Shown: positions 17,946 to 27,053 of the stretch, piece after piece | Position numbering within the stretch: the first letter of the stretch is position 1 | Layout of the letters: the number at the start of each line of letters is the position of its first letter | Assembly: GCA_036004665.1 (NCBI GenBank) | Contig: DASYRG010000029.1 | Coordinates: 62,001 to 126,000, forward strand | Direction: 5' to 3' | Origin: JACQGZ01 sp036004665 | GTDB lineage: Bacteria > Sysuimicrobiota > Sysuimicrobiia > Sysuimicrobiales > Humicultoraceae | DNA length: 64,000 nucleotides | Position numbers and translations under genes: made by a program | Notes under the pieces: model-generated | Told to the model about the DNA's origin: nothing | Databases searched by the model: none | What the model saw: only the letters and a program-made list of their open reading frames with translations

Positions 17946-19271
17946 GTGCTCGACCGATCTCCGGCCGGCGAGACGGAAGCCGTCCTGATCACCGTCCGCA
18001 GCGGGCTGACGCGGTTCGCCGATTCGCGCATCCATCAGAACGTCGCCGAGGAGAACGCCGAGCTGCTCGTGCGGGTGGCGCACGAGGGACGCGTCGCCGG
18101 TGTGCGGACGAACACCCTGGCGCCCGCGGAGCTCGACTCCATCGCGGCCCGGGCGGTCGAGATCGCCGGTCGGATTCTCCCCGATTCCGACTTCCCCGGC
18201 CTGCCTGGCCCTTCGGGCGCCCAGCCGATCCTGGCCGATACCGTCGTCGCGGCCACCGCCGCCGCAACGCCACAGGACCGCGCCGAGGCGGTGCGCACCT
18301 TCATTGACGCATCCTTGGGAGCCCTCGGTGACGCCGCCGCGGGCGTGTCCGCGGCCGGGGCTCTGGCGACGATGGCCCTGGGACGGACCGTCGCCAATTC
18401 CCGCGGCGTACGGGCCCACGGAGTTCGGTCCCGGGCCGATTTCGTCGCCGTCCTCCAGGATGGGGACGGCTCGTCACATCTCTCGGCGGTCGAGACGGAC
18501 CTGCGCCTCCTGGACTTTGCCGCGCTGGGACGGGACGCTGCCGGGAGGGCCGCCGCGGCCCGTCATCCTGTGGACCTGGATCCGGGGACGTACACGGTCC
18601 TGCTCGAGCCCGAAGCGGTCGGCCTGATGCTGGCCTACCTGGCCCTGGGCACCTTCAACGGTCGCGCCGTGCTGGAAGGCCGCAGCGCCCTCTCCACCAG
18701 AATGGGTGAGCGGATCATGGCTCCCTCCATTCAGATCTGGGACGATCCGGCCGATCCGCGGACGGTCGGCCTCCCTTTCGACTACGAGGGGGTTCCTCGG
18801 GGCCGGCTCGACCTCGTACGCGACGGGGTCGCCGTCGGCGTGGCGCACGACAGCCGGACCGCCCGCCGCGCCGGAGTGGCGAACACGGGGCGCGCCATGG
18901 CTCAGCCCAACACCGTCGGGCCGATCCCCACCAACGTGATCATGGCCCCGGGGACGATCACCCGCGAGGAGATGATCGCCTCAACGGAGCGCGGGGTGCT
19001 GGTCAGCCGCTTCCACTACGTGCGAGTCGTCCACCCGGCGCGGACCGTCATCACGGGGATGACGCGGGACGGCACCTTCCTCATCGAGGGCGGCCGCGTC
19101 ACCCGGGCGCTCCGCAACCTGCGGTTCAATCAGTCAATGCTGGAGGCGTTTGCGGGAACGGAGGCGGTGAGCGCGGAGGGCCGGCTCCTGGGCGGGGATT
19201 TCGGGATCATGCGCTACGCGCCGGCGATCACGGTGCGCGCGTTTACCTTCACCAGCGGCACGTCGTTCTGA
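17946..19271 (+). CDS. TldE/PmbA family protein (non-catalytic partner of TldD)
   Basis: 441 residues or somewhat more. It belongs to the TldD/PmbA superfamily (FADSRIHQNVAEENAELLVRV, VGLPFDYEGVPR, NTGRAM) but lacks an HExxxH motif, as expected for the TldE partner. The GTG at 17946 is the first conventional start, but its ribosome site is poor and the frame is open upstream. A CTG at 17883 overlaps the tldD stop as CTGA, has GGTGGGG five bases upstream, and would add 21 residues (LSPSRLGDLLDQAEAFRALE) that look like a normal family N-terminus. The real start may therefore be 17883. Confidence 0.87.
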   Translation: MLDRSPAGETEAVLITVRSGLTRFADSRIHQNVAEENAELLVRVAHEGRVAGVRTNTLAPAELDSIAARAVEIAGRILPDSDFPGLPGPSGAQPILADTVVAATAAATPQDRAEAVRTFIDASLGALGDAAAGVSAAGALATMALGRTVANSRGVRAHGVRSRADFVAVLQDGDGSSHLSAVETDLRLLDFAALGRDAAGRAAAARHPVDLDPGTYTVLLEPEAVGLMLAYLALGTFNGRAVLEGRSALSTRMGERIMAPSIQIWDDPADPRTVGLPFDYEGVPRGRLDLVRDGVAVGVAHDSRTARRAGVANTGRAMAQPNTVGPIPTNVIMAPGTITREEMIASTERGVLVSRFHYVRVVHPARTVITGMTRDGTFLIEGGRVTRALRNLRFNQSMLEAFAGTEAVSAEGRLLGGDFGIMRYAPAITVRAFTFTSGTSF

Positions 19272-19294
19272 GACCATGAGAGGCTTCGAAGATC

Positions 19295-19327
19295 GTCGGG
19301 GACGTGCTGAAGTGGCACGTCCCCGAC
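19295..19327. terminator. Hairpin between convergent genes (bidirectional terminator)
   Basis: A perfect 13-base-pair stem (19295-19307 with 19315-19327) and a seven-base loop lie in the short gap between the convergent TldE-like gene and the SnoaL-like gene. There is no T-run on either side, so termination may not be classically intrinsic, but position and stem strength fit a shared terminator. Confidence 0.7.
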
Positions 19328-19331
19328 AGTC

Positions 19332-19751
19332 TCAGGCTCCGTTGTGCAGCCGGGACAGCTGCTGCGCCAGGCCCAGCGAGTCTTCGCTGGCCCAGTGTTC
19401 GGCGATCCTGCCGTCGCGGATGCGATAGAAGCCCATGCCCGTCCAGCTCGCGTTCCGGCCGGTATGGTCGGTACCCCGGCCCGTCCAGCGCACCGCGACC
19501 CGGTCCCCCTCCGCGATGATGTCCTCGACGGTGTAGGTGAGGGTGGGCCAGTGCTTCCGCCTCTCCGCGACGAAGCGTTCGACCTCGGCGATGCCGGCGA
19601 GGCCGTAGCTCTGATCCACAAAATCGGGCGCGATCAGGGCCGCCACCGCCCCGACCTCCCCGTCGCTGAGGCAGCGGTTGTAGAAGGCCGCCACCACCGC
19701 CTTGTGGTTCTCGTGGATTGTCGTCGACCGCCGTCTGTCTCCCCTGGTCAT
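19332..19751 (-). CDS. SnoaL-like/ester cyclase family protein
   Basis: 139 residues of the NTF2-like alpha+beta barrel superfamily. The pattern NHKAVVAAFYNRCLSDGEV, then ALIAPDFVDQ, VAVRWTGRGTDHTG and GFYRIRDGRIAEHWASED is the standard SnoaL_2/ester cyclase layout. Members include polyketide cyclases and many uncharacterised proteins that bind small hydrophobic molecules, so the substrate is not known. It stands alone on the minus strand between tldE and dnaE. Confidence 0.88.
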   Translation of the reverse strand: MTRGDRRRSTTIHENHKAVVAAFYNRCLSDGEVGAVAALIAPDFVDQSYGLAGIAEVERFVAERRKHWPTLTYTVEDIIAEGDRVAVRWTGRGTDHTGRNASWTGMGFYRIRDGRIAEHWASEDSLGLAQQLSRLHNGA

Positions 19752-19852
19752 GCGTCAACCCCCTCGCCCCAGAGGTACCCGGCGCCGGGGGTGGATTAGA
19801 CCTCCAAAACCTCCTAGACTGCTGGTAGCCAACCTCCCGCCGATGACGCGCA

Positions 19853-22800
19853 ATGGGTGAGCCGTTCGTCCACTGTCACCTCCACACCGAGTACTCGCTG
19901 CTCGACGGTCATAGTCGAATCGCCCCGCTGATGGCGGAGGCGGCGCGGCTGGGCATGCCCGCCATCGCCATGACCGACCACGGGTCGATGTACGGGGCGG
20001 TGGAGTTCTACCTGAAAGCCAAAGAATACGACCTGACGCCCATCCTGGGGGTCGAGGCCTACATGGCGCCCCGCGGGCACGCCGACCGCGAGCCCAGACT
20101 GGACGCGAATCCCTCCCACCTCATCCTGCTCGCCACGTCCACGGAGGGCTACCGCAACCTGATCGCGCTCACGACGGCGGCTCATCTGGACGGCTTCTAC
20201 TACAAACCACGCATCGACCGGGATCTGCTGGCGCGCCACGCCGCCGGGCTGGTCGGCTCCTCGGCCTGTCTGCAAGGGGAGATCAGCCGGGCGATCCTGC
20301 GCGGCGATCCGGCCGGGGCGCGCGACGCCGCCGCAACCTACCGCGACATCTTCGGCCCCGGCAACTTCTACCTGGAGATGCAGAATCACGGCCTGCCCGA
20401 TGAGGCCCGCGTGATCACGGGGCTGGCCGCCCTCAGCCGCGACCTCGGCCTGCCGCTGCTGGCGACCAACGACGTGCACTACGTCCATCAGGGGGAGGCC
20501 GACGCCCAGGACGCGCTGATGTGCATTCAGATGAACATCGGCCTCGATGCGACCGACAAGCCGCGGATGGGGGAGGTCCGCGAGTTCTACCTGAAGAGCG
20601 GCGAGGAGATGGCCCGTGCCTTCGCCGAGTTCCCCGAGGCGCTGCGCGCCGGACTGGCGATCGCCGAACGCAGCAACGTCGAGATCGAGATGGGGCGGCT
20701 GCGCCTCCCGCACTTCCCTGTGCCGGAGGGCGAGACTGCCGACTCTTACCTGCGCGCGCTCTGTCTGGCGGGGCTGCGGCGCATCTACGGCTCGGTGACC
20801 CAGGCGCTCGCCGAGCGCCTGGACCGCGAGCTGGCCGTGATCGCCCAGACCGGCTATGCTGCGTACTTTCTCTTCGTCATGGACTTCGTCACCTTCGCCC
20901 GGCAGCGCGGCATCTTGACGACGGTCCGCGGCTCGGCGGCAGGGAGCCTGGTCCTCTACTGCGTCGGCGTCACGGACGTCGACCCGATCCAGTACCGCCT
21001 GCCCTTCGAGCGCTTCCTCAACGCCGAGCGCTACACTCCGCCGGACGTGGACATCGACTTCATGGACAGCCGGCGCGATGAGGTCATCCGCTACGTCGTC
21101 GAGAAGTACGGCGCCGACCACGTCGCTCAGATCATCACCTTCGGCACGATGGGGGCGCGGCAGGCGGTGCGCGACGTCGGCCGCGTCATGGGGATGCCCT
21201 ATGGGGACGTGGACCGCATCGCCAAACTGATCCCCTTCAGCGCCTCCCTCGACGAGGCCCTGCGGGCCGATCTGGAGCTGGCGCGCAGCGCCCGCGAGAA
21301 CGAGCAGATCCGGCGCCTCGTGGATCTGGCCCAGAAGCTCGAGGGCGTCGCCCGCCACGCCAGCACCCACGCCGCGGGAATCATCATCTCGCCGGACCCG
21401 CTGATCGAACACGTGCCCCTGCAGCGCGCCACCAAGGGCGATCTGGTGATGACCCAGTACGACATGAACGCGGTCGAGCGGATCGGGCTGTTGAAGATGG
21501 ACCTCCTCGGGCTGGCCAACCTGAGCATCCTCGACGAGGCCCTGCAGATCATCGAGGCCACGCGCGGCCTGAGGATCGATCTGAAGCAGGTCCCTCTCGA
21601 CGATCACGCCACCTACGCCCTCCTCTCGGCCGGCGAAACGGTGGGGATCTTCCAGCTGGAAGGGGCCGGGATCACGCGCTATCTCAAGGATCTTCGCCCC
21701 TCCCGCATCGAGGACATCATGGCGATGGTGGCGCTCTTCCGCCCCGGGCCGATGGCCAACATCCCTAGCTACATCCGGCGCAAGCACGGTCGCGAGCCCA
21801 TCACCTATCTCCATCCGGTCCTGGAGCCGGTGCTGTCGGAGACCTATGGTGTGATGGTCTATCAGGAAGACGTGATGGCCGTGGCCCAGGCCGCCGCCGG
21901 CTACACGCTGGCCGAGGCCGACGTGCTCTGTTACGCGATCCGCAAGAAGATCAGGGACAAGCTGGAGGCCCAGCGCAGCACGTTCGTGCAGGGCGCGCGG
22001 AAGCGCGGCATCCCCACCCGCACCGTCGATCAGATGTGGGAGCAGTTCGAGCCCTTCGCCCGCTACGGCTTCAACCGGGCGCACGCGGCCTGCTACGGGC
22101 TGATCGCCTACTACACCGCCTACCTGAAAGCCAACTACCCGGTGGAGTACATGACCGCCGTGCTGACGCGGGAGGCGCAGGGGCAGGACTGGATGGCCAA
22201 GGTCGCCCTCGCCGTCGCGGAGGCGCGGCGCATGGGGATCGACGTACGCCCCCCCGACGTGAATGCCTCCGCCGCGAACTTCGCCGTCGAAGGGGACGCC
22301 ATCCGGTTCGGCCTGGGCGCCGTGAAGCACGTGGGGCTGAGCGCGGTGGAGGAGATCCTCCGGGCGCGCACGGCCGATGGCCCATTTGCCTCGCTGGTCG
22401 ACCTGGCGGGGCGCGTCGACGGGCGCCACGTGAACAGGCGCGTCCTGGAGAGCCTGATCAAGGCCGGGGCGCTGGATTCGCTGGGGCAACCGCGGGCACA
22501 CCTGCTGGCCGGCCTTGATGCCGCCCTGGCGGCCGGGCAGCGGGAGCAGCGGCTGCGCGAGTCGCCCCAGCAAGGGCTGTTCGGGCTCGAAGAGGCTCCC
22601 GCCCTCGCCCCGCCCCCGCTGGTGGTGGAAGAGTTCAGCCAAGAAGAGCGGCTGGCGATGGAAAAGGAGATGCTCGGGCTCTACATCTCCGACCATCCGC
22701 TCGCGCACGTGCAGGAGGACCTGGCGGCGCGCGTCACCCTCCCCATCGGCCAGCTGGGCGAGGTGCGTGACCGCGCAATGCTGTCGGTGGGCGGCATTGT

Positions 22801-23398
22801 CTCGGCGCTGAAACGCACGACCACGAAGACGGGTTCGGTGATGGCCTTTCTCACCCTGGAAGATCTCACTGGATCGGTGGAGGTGATCGTCTTCCCGCGG
22901 ACCTACGAGCAGAACGCGTTTCTCTTGAAGAAGGACGCCATTCTGGTCGTGCGCGGCCGCGCCGACGTCGCGGAGCAGCAGGTCAAGATCCTGGCGGACA
23001 GTCTCTTCTCGCTGGCAGAGGCCCCCGCGGCGGAGCCCGTTGCCGCCGCTGATGCCGTGTCGGCCGCGGAGGCGGCGGCCTTGGGAGATGGGACGTCCGC
23101 CCCCGGAGCAGGCAATGGGGTGGGCATCGGGGAGAGCAACGGGGACGGACCTCTCGCCGGGACAACCCCGGAACTGCACGTCCGCCTCCACGCCGACCTG
23201 GGACAGGGCGCGCTGGACCGCCTGCACGAGGCCCTGGCGAGCCATCGGGGCGAGGATCCTCTCGTCCTCCATCTCGTGCGCGACGACCGGGAGACGGTGG
23301 TGCGCGCCCGAGACGTGCGCGTCCGGGCCGGCGATGCCCTGGCCGTACTCGAATCGCAGTTCGGCGCCGGCGCCGCGTGGGTGGAGGAGAGTCACTGA
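19853..23398 (+). CDS. dnaE: DNA polymerase III alpha subunit (DnaE)
   Basis: Replicative polymerase, 1181 residues, of the DnaE class. The N-terminal PHP domain begins HCHLHTEYSLLDG and keeps its metal-binding histidines (HLH and TDHGS). The palm domain carries PDVDIDF with Asp400 and Asp402 as catalytic metal ligands. Further on come the helix-hairpin-helix/fingers regions (FNRAHAACYGLIAYYTAYLKANYP) and an OB domain with SDHPLAHV and VSALKRTTTKTGSVMAFLTLED. A linker rich in Ala, Gly and Asn precedes the C-terminal domain. The ATG at 19853 has only a weak ribosome site. A DUF881 protein gene overlaps its end. Confidence 0.97.
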   Translation: MGEPFVHCHLHTEYSLLDGHSRIAPLMAEAARLGMPAIAMTDHGSMYGAVEFYLKAKEYDLTPILGVEAYMAPRGHADREPRLDANPSHLILLATSTEGYRNLIALTTAAHLDGFYYKPRIDRDLLARHAAGLVGSSACLQGEISRAILRGDPAGARDAAATYRDIFGPGNFYLEMQNHGLPDEARVITGLAALSRDLGLPLLATNDVHYVHQGEADAQDALMCIQMNIGLDATDKPRMGEVREFYLKSGEEMARAFAEFPEALRAGLAIAERSNVEIEMGRLRLPHFPVPEGETADSYLRALCLAGLRRIYGSVTQALAERLDRELAVIAQTGYAAYFLFVMDFVTFARQRGILTTVRGSAAGSLVLYCVGVTDVDPIQYRLPFERFLNAERYTPPDVDIDFMDSRRDEVIRYVVEKYGADHVAQIITFGTMGARQAVRDVGRVMGMPYGDVDRIAKLIPFSASLDEALRADLELARSARENEQIRRLVDLAQKLEGVARHASTHAAGIIISPDPLIEHVPLQRATKGDLVMTQYDMNAVERIGLLKMDLLGLANLSILDEALQIIEATRGLRIDLKQVPLDDHATYALLSAGETVGIFQLEGAGITRYLKDLRPSRIEDIMAMVALFRPGPMANIPSYIRRKHGREPITYLHPVLEPVLSETYGVMVYQEDVMAVAQAAAGYTLAEADVLCYAIRKKIRDKLEAQRSTFVQGARKRGIPTRTVDQMWEQFEPFARYGFNRAHAACYGLIAYYTAYLKANYPVEYMTAVLTREAQGQDWMAKVALAVAEARRMGIDVRPPDVNASAANFAVEGDAIRFGLGAVKHVGLSAVEEILRARTADGPFASLVDLAGRVDGRHVNRRVLESLIKAGALDSLGQPRAHLLAGLDAALAAGQREQRLRESPQQGLFGLEEAPALAPPPLVVEEFSQEERLAMEKEMLGLYISDHPLAHVQEDLAARVTLPIGQLGEVRDRAMLSVGGIVSALKRTTTKTGSVMAFLTLEDLTGSVEVIVFPRTYEQNAFLLKKDAILVVRGRADVAEQQVKILADSLFSLAEAPAAEPVAAADAVSAAEAAALGDGTSAPGAGNGVGIGESNGDGPLAGTTPELHVRLHADLGQGALDRLHEALASHRGEDPLVLHLVRDDRETVVRARDVRVRAGDALAVLESQFGAGAAWVEESH

Positions 23399-24105
23399 GA
23401 GACTTCTGGCGGATCCTCGCCGCTTTCGTCTTGATGGCGCTGGGCTTTCTTCTGGTCATCCAGGCGCGCGCCGGACGCTCCCTCGGAGAACAGCCCGAGG
23501 TGCCCACACGCAACATCTATGCCCTGGCGACCTTGCTGCGGGAGGAGCGGGAGGCCCGTGCGAAGTTGGAGCAAGAGGTGGCCCGTCTCGGCCGGGACCT
23601 CGAAGTCTACCAGCGCGCGGCCTCGGAAGGGCAAAGCGTCACCGCGGTCATGTCCACGGAACTGGAGCGCCTCCGCCTGGCGCTGGGGTTGAAGGCCATG
23701 GAGGGCCCGGGGGTGACCGTGGCGATGGGCGACGCCGCCACTCGTCCAGCCGGCGCGAACCCGGCCGTGGTGACCTACCAGGACCTGGTGGGGGTGATCA
23801 ACGAGCTGTGGGCCGCCGGCGCCGAGGCGGTGGCCGTGAACGCACAGCGCGTCAGCGCCACCACGGGCTTCGGCCAGGTGGGAGGCACCGTCGTCGTCAA
23901 TCTGCAGCGGCTGACGGCGCCCTTTGTCATCACCGCCATCGGCGATCCGGCCACGTTGGAAGGCGCCCTGGCCATCCGCGGGGGACTGGTGGACGCGATG
24001 AGGGCGATCGGGCTCAGCATCACGGTCACGCGGCACGCCCGCGTGCAGGTGCCGGCTTCCCCCGGCCCCGGTCCCTTCGAGCACGCCCGCCCGGTGAAGG
24101 AATGA
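23377..24105 (+). CDS. DUF881 family membrane-anchored protein
   Basis: About 236-242 residues. One N-terminal membrane helix (ILAAFVLMALGFLLVIQ) is followed by a coiled-coil-prone stretch (LREEREARAKLEQEVARLGRDLEVY) and the DUF881 domain (LKAMEGPGVTVAMGDA, LVGVINELWAAGAEAVAVN, INGQR-like VNAQRV). Similar proteins occur next to division genes in Firmicutes and Actinobacteria; the function is unknown. The GTG at 23377 is the conventional start, but it overlaps dnaE by 22 bases and lacks a ribosome site. A CTG at 23395 overlaps the dnaE stop as CTGA and has GGAGGAG five bases upstream, which makes it the more likely start. Confidence 0.88.
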   Translation: MGGGESLRDFWRILAAFVLMALGFLLVIQARAGRSLGEQPEVPTRNIYALATLLREEREARAKLEQEVARLGRDLEVYQRAASEGQSVTAVMSTELERLRLALGLKAMEGPGVTVAMGDAATRPAGANPAVVTYQDLVGVINELWAAGAEAVAVNAQRVSATTGFGQVGGTVVVNLQRLTAPFVITAIGDPATLEGALAIRGGLVDAMRAIGLSITVTRHARVQVPASPGPGPFEHARPVKE

Positions 24106-25139
24106 GCGTCCAACGCGCGGACGTGCTCATCGCCGGCGCCAGTTTCGCCGGCCTCGCCGCCGCCCGGGCCCTCGGCCCTCACGCCCTGCTCCTCGACCGC
24201 ACCCCCCTGGGCGACGGGGTGACCTCGGCCTGCGGCGCTCCGGTGGCGATCGTCGAACGCATGGGCGCCCTCGCCTCCATCCGCCAGCGGCACGATCATC
24301 TGGTGATCGACGTCGAAGGCCACTCGGTCACCTGGCCGCTGCCCGAGCCGTTCTGCACCTTCGACTACCGCGAATTCTGCCGCCTCGCCTTCGAGGAGTC
24401 GGGTGCCGCTTTTCAACACGCGTCCGTGCGGGCGATCGAGGACGATCGAGTGTCCACGACCATGGGGGACCTCACGGCCTCGTTCATCATCGACGCCACG
24501 GGGCCCCGGTCAAGATTGAACGGGGCCCTGCAACAGCGGCGGCTCGCCTTCGGCATCGAGACGGAAATTCCCGCTCCGGTCAGGGACGGCCTCTTCTTCT
24601 ACTTCCTCCCTGAAGTACGGGACGGTTATGCTTGGGCCTTCCCCTGCGGTCCCGTCACCCGCTTTGGCGTCTTGAGCTATCTTGGAAAGACCAAACTCCG
24701 GCCCGCGCTAGAGACGTTTCTCCGGCGATTTGGCCTGGAGTCCGGCGCGATTCACGGAGGATACCTGGCGACCGGATGGCAGCCCGCCGTGTCCCGCAAT
24801 GTCTTCATCGCGGGCGACGCGGCGGGACAGTGTCTTCCTCTGACGGGTGAAGGGATCAGGACGGCGGTCCTGGCAGGAGAACACTGCGGCCGCCTCCTGC
24901 AGGCTGTTCTTGACGGAAGCGTGTCCCGGGACGTCGCCGCCGCGCGATACCGGAGGTTCGTGGGCAGGGAGCGCCGGCGCTATCGGGCGCTACTCTGGGG
25001 GACCGGCGTCGCCCTGGCACTGCCCCGGCCGTTCATCCGCGTCGCGGCCCGGGCGCTCTCCCGCCCGCAGCCACTTTCATGGTTCCTGCGGCGCTACCTC
25101 TCGATCCTCCGCCGCGGCCCCGCCGGGCAGACCGTGTGA
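24102..25139 (+). CDS. FAD-dependent oxidoreductase, geranylgeranyl reductase family
   Basis: 345 residues. The FAD-binding beta-alpha-beta unit is DVLIAGASFAGLAAARAL at the N-terminus; FIIDATGPRSRL and FIAGDAAGQCLPLTGEGI form the second and third nucleotide-contact motifs. This arrangement fits the geranylgeranyl-reductase/halogenase branch of class A flavoprotein oxidoreductases, which saturate prenyl chains or oxidise lipids and pigments. The ATG overlaps the DUF881 stop as ATGA. The substrate is unknown; no isoprenoid genes are adjacent. It converges with the minus-strand gene that ends four bases away. Confidence 0.87.
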   Translation: MSVQRADVLIAGASFAGLAAARALGPHALLLDRTPLGDGVTSACGAPVAIVERMGALASIRQRHDHLVIDVEGHSVTWPLPEPFCTFDYREFCRLAFEESGAAFQHASVRAIEDDRVSTTMGDLTASFIIDATGPRSRLNGALQQRRLAFGIETEIPAPVRDGLFFYFLPEVRDGYAWAFPCGPVTRFGVLSYLGKTKLRPALETFLRRFGLESGAIHGGYLATGWQPAVSRNVFIAGDAAGQCLPLTGEGIRTAVLAGEHCGRLLQAVLDGSVSRDVAAARYRRFVGRERRRYRALLWGTGVALALPRPFIRVAARALSRPQPLSWFLRRYLSILRRGPAGQTV

Positions 25140-25143
25140 GGAT

Positions 25144-26832
25144 CTAAGGTCCTGGGATCCAGGCGCTCGCCGCGGCGTCCGTCCCTTTTGCGGTAACGCG
25201 CAGCAACGCTGGCTCCCCTTCCGGACCCTCCCCGGCATAGAGATTTCGGGGCGAAGACCCTCCACCCGGCGGTGCGACGATGCCGTAAAGAGCGCTTGCC
25301 CCGGGAGCGACCGTACGGGGTCCCGCTTCGACCTGCCAGACGACGGACCGCCCCGCCCGGATCACCGTGAACACGAGTTCGATCGGCGCAGGGGTGCGAT
25401 TCGTCACCTCGACCGTCATCGCGTCGATGATATGAGGGACCGACCGGGCAGAGACCGCGATCACCTTCACTCCGATCGGGTTGGAGGAAGACCTGACCGT
25501 CCCGATGGCCGCCGTGAGGACGGCGACGATGAGAAGCACGACCCCGAGGAACTCCAGACGGAGGCGGGTCAGATGCCGGGATGGACGCGTCGCCACCACC
25601 GGCGAGGCGTGGTCGCGCGTTGGCTGCGGGGACACGTTGAGCATGACCCAGAGGTACGCCGGCGGGAGCCAGTAGAGGATGTAGTTGTGAAAAGATCGGT
25701 ACGCCACCCACATGACGACGGCGGGAAGGATCCAGAGGGTATCCTCGAGTCGGTGGAAGTACCTCCAGTACGCCACGACCGCGGTGACGAAGGTGCCAGC
25801 AGTCAGCCCTGCATAGAGGAGGCGGGAGTCCGGAAGCCATCCCACTTTCGATAACATCGAAAGGCCGTGGCCATCCAGGACCAGGGGAGCGACGAATGGG
25901 GTCGTCACGGCACCGGCCCACGCGGCGGGATCCAGCGCGATGAACGGAGCATTGGCGGCGAAGAACGCGATCAGCGCGGGTCCCAAGAACATCCCGGCAG
26001 GCGAGGCCGCCCCCTTCGGCCGCGATTTGAGCAACCAGATGACGAGAAAGGGGAGGGCGATCCAGGGCAGGGGCTTCACCGCTGCGGCGCATCCGTAGGC
26101 AACGCCTGCCAGCGCGATGCGCCCGCGGAGAAGTGCGACCGCCGCGATCATCAGGGGGGTGACCCAGAGCCAGTCCGTGAGGCCTGAGGTGAAGGTGACG
26201 AGAAGATCCGGGTTTACCAGGAACGGAACGAACACGAGCGGTTGAAACCGCCGTGGACTCCATCGCCAGAGCATGGCGAGGGCCAGCAACTCGAACGCCA
26301 GGATCACCCAACGCAGGTCTGAGATTCCCACGGCCAGGGCGGGCACGAAGATCAGAAAGTGTAGCGCAGGGTAGGCGACGAGCCGGGCGATTGGCTTTCC
26401 ATCCGTGGTATGGGTGATTAGGGACGGCGGAAAACCCAGACGCTGGACGTCCTCGATCACCGCGGCGGTCTCGACCGTGTACGGGTTGCGTCCACGGAGC
26501 GTCTCCTCCGCGGCGATGTGGGAGAGGACCATGGTGTCGGCCCGATAGCGTGGGTAGTATACGGTGACCTCGACGGCAAACCAGATGACCACCCCCGCCA
26601 GGACCGCGATGAGCATCCAGATGCGCGCCACGCGTTCGTGCTCTTGCCGCAGCGTGGCCGCGCCAAGACCTGACGCCAGGGCGGTCAGGTACACGCCGAC
26701 AACGACGGGGAGCCAGATCACCCGCGTGGTCGCGGCGGGGACGATCCGAAAGCCGACCCACAGGAGCCAGCTCGCCAGGACGAGGAGACCGAGTCGGAGG
26801 ATGAAGCGAGACGCGCCTGGCGTCTCTCTCAT
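25144..26832 (-). CDS. Membrane glycosyltransferase, GT87/DUF2029-like
   Basis: 562 residues with roughly ten or more hydrophobic helices and a C-terminal soluble domain (about 440-562) of beta character. An acidic residue follows the first helices (YYPRYRADTMVLSHIAAEETLRGRNPYT), as in polyprenyl-phosphate-mannose-dependent GT-C transferases, and VNPDLLVTFTSGLTDWLWV and AVKPLPWIALPFLVIWLL resemble GT87 proteins. I infer sugar transfer on the outer face of the membrane. A second long minus-strand frame overlaps it but is rich in Arg/His/Pro and is a shadow. The codon usage is somewhat less GC-rich than in neighbouring housekeeping genes. Confidence 0.75.
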   Translation of the reverse strand: MRETPGASRFILRLGLLVLASWLLWVGFRIVPAATTRVIWLPVVVGVYLTALASGLGAATLRQEHERVARIWMLIAVLAGVVIWFAVEVTVYYPRYRADTMVLSHIAAEETLRGRNPYTVETAAVIEDVQRLGFPPSLITHTTDGKPIARLVAYPALHFLIFVPALAVGISDLRWVILAFELLALAMLWRWSPRRFQPLVFVPFLVNPDLLVTFTSGLTDWLWVTPLMIAAVALLRGRIALAGVAYGCAAAVKPLPWIALPFLVIWLLKSRPKGAASPAGMFLGPALIAFFAANAPFIALDPAAWAGAVTTPFVAPLVLDGHGLSMLSKVGWLPDSRLLYAGLTAGTFVTAVVAYWRYFHRLEDTLWILPAVVMWVAYRSFHNYILYWLPPAYLWVMLNVSPQPTRDHASPVVATRPSRHLTRLRLEFLGVVLLIVAVLTAAIGTVRSSSNPIGVKVIAVSARSVPHIIDAMTVEVTNRTPAPIELVFTVIRAGRSVVWQVEAGPRTVAPGASALYGIVAPPGGGSSPRNLYAGEGPEGEPALLRVTAKGTDAAASAWIPGP

Positions 26833-26928
26833 TACGTGGCTAATCTTCTCGTGCGACGGTGGCGGCCCCTCTTCGCGGGCGGTCTCTAGAGTTGAGCACT
26901 CTCTTCTGTAGTATCCTAGAGAAGAAGC

Positions 26929-27017
26929 GCCGGGGTGATGGAACAGGGATACATGACGGCCTCAAAAGCCGTTGGGGCGCAAGCCCCGTGCGGGTTCGAC
27001 TCCCGCCCCCGGCACCA
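26929..27017 (+). tRNA. tRNA-Leu (anticodon CAA)
   Basis: Complete cloverleaf with encoded CCA. The acceptor GCCGGGG pairs with CCCCGGC, and the discriminator is A. The anticodon stem ACGGC/GCCGT encloses a CTCAAAA loop, which gives anticodon CAA and codon UUG. A long variable arm (GGGGC-GCAA-GCCCC) is typical of Leu tRNA. The T arm GCGGG-TTCGACT-CCCGC is canonical and the D-loop has its GG. This serves as a useful in-window reference for the unusual tRNA-Leu(UAA) at 57045-57133. A convincing promoter with normal spacing was not found just upstream. Confidence 0.96.
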
Positions 27018-27053
27018 CAGTCGCTGAGATATCCTTCCTTGCAACCCGCAACC

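Noticed and set aside
19814..23395. A 1193-codon open frame on the minus strand covering all of dnaE
   Set aside because: It is an antisense shadow caused by high GC content. Its product is rich in Arg, His, Gln and Asp with no domain, while the plus strand encodes a full DnaE.
23040..24101. A plus-strand extension upstream of the flavoprotein reductase
   Set aside because: The extension overlaps dnaE and the DUF881 gene in another frame, and the FAD-binding motif begins directly after the ATG at 24102.
25094..26761. A 555-codon minus-strand frame overlapping the membrane glycosyltransferase
   Set aside because: It is Arg/Pro/His-rich without helices or motifs, whereas the other minus-strand frame encodes a clear multi-helix membrane protein.
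26892..26917. A promoter for tRNA-Leu(CAA) made of TTGAGC and TAGTAT or TATCCT
   Set aside because: The hexamers are only 11-14 bases apart, too short for a normal sigma70 promoter.
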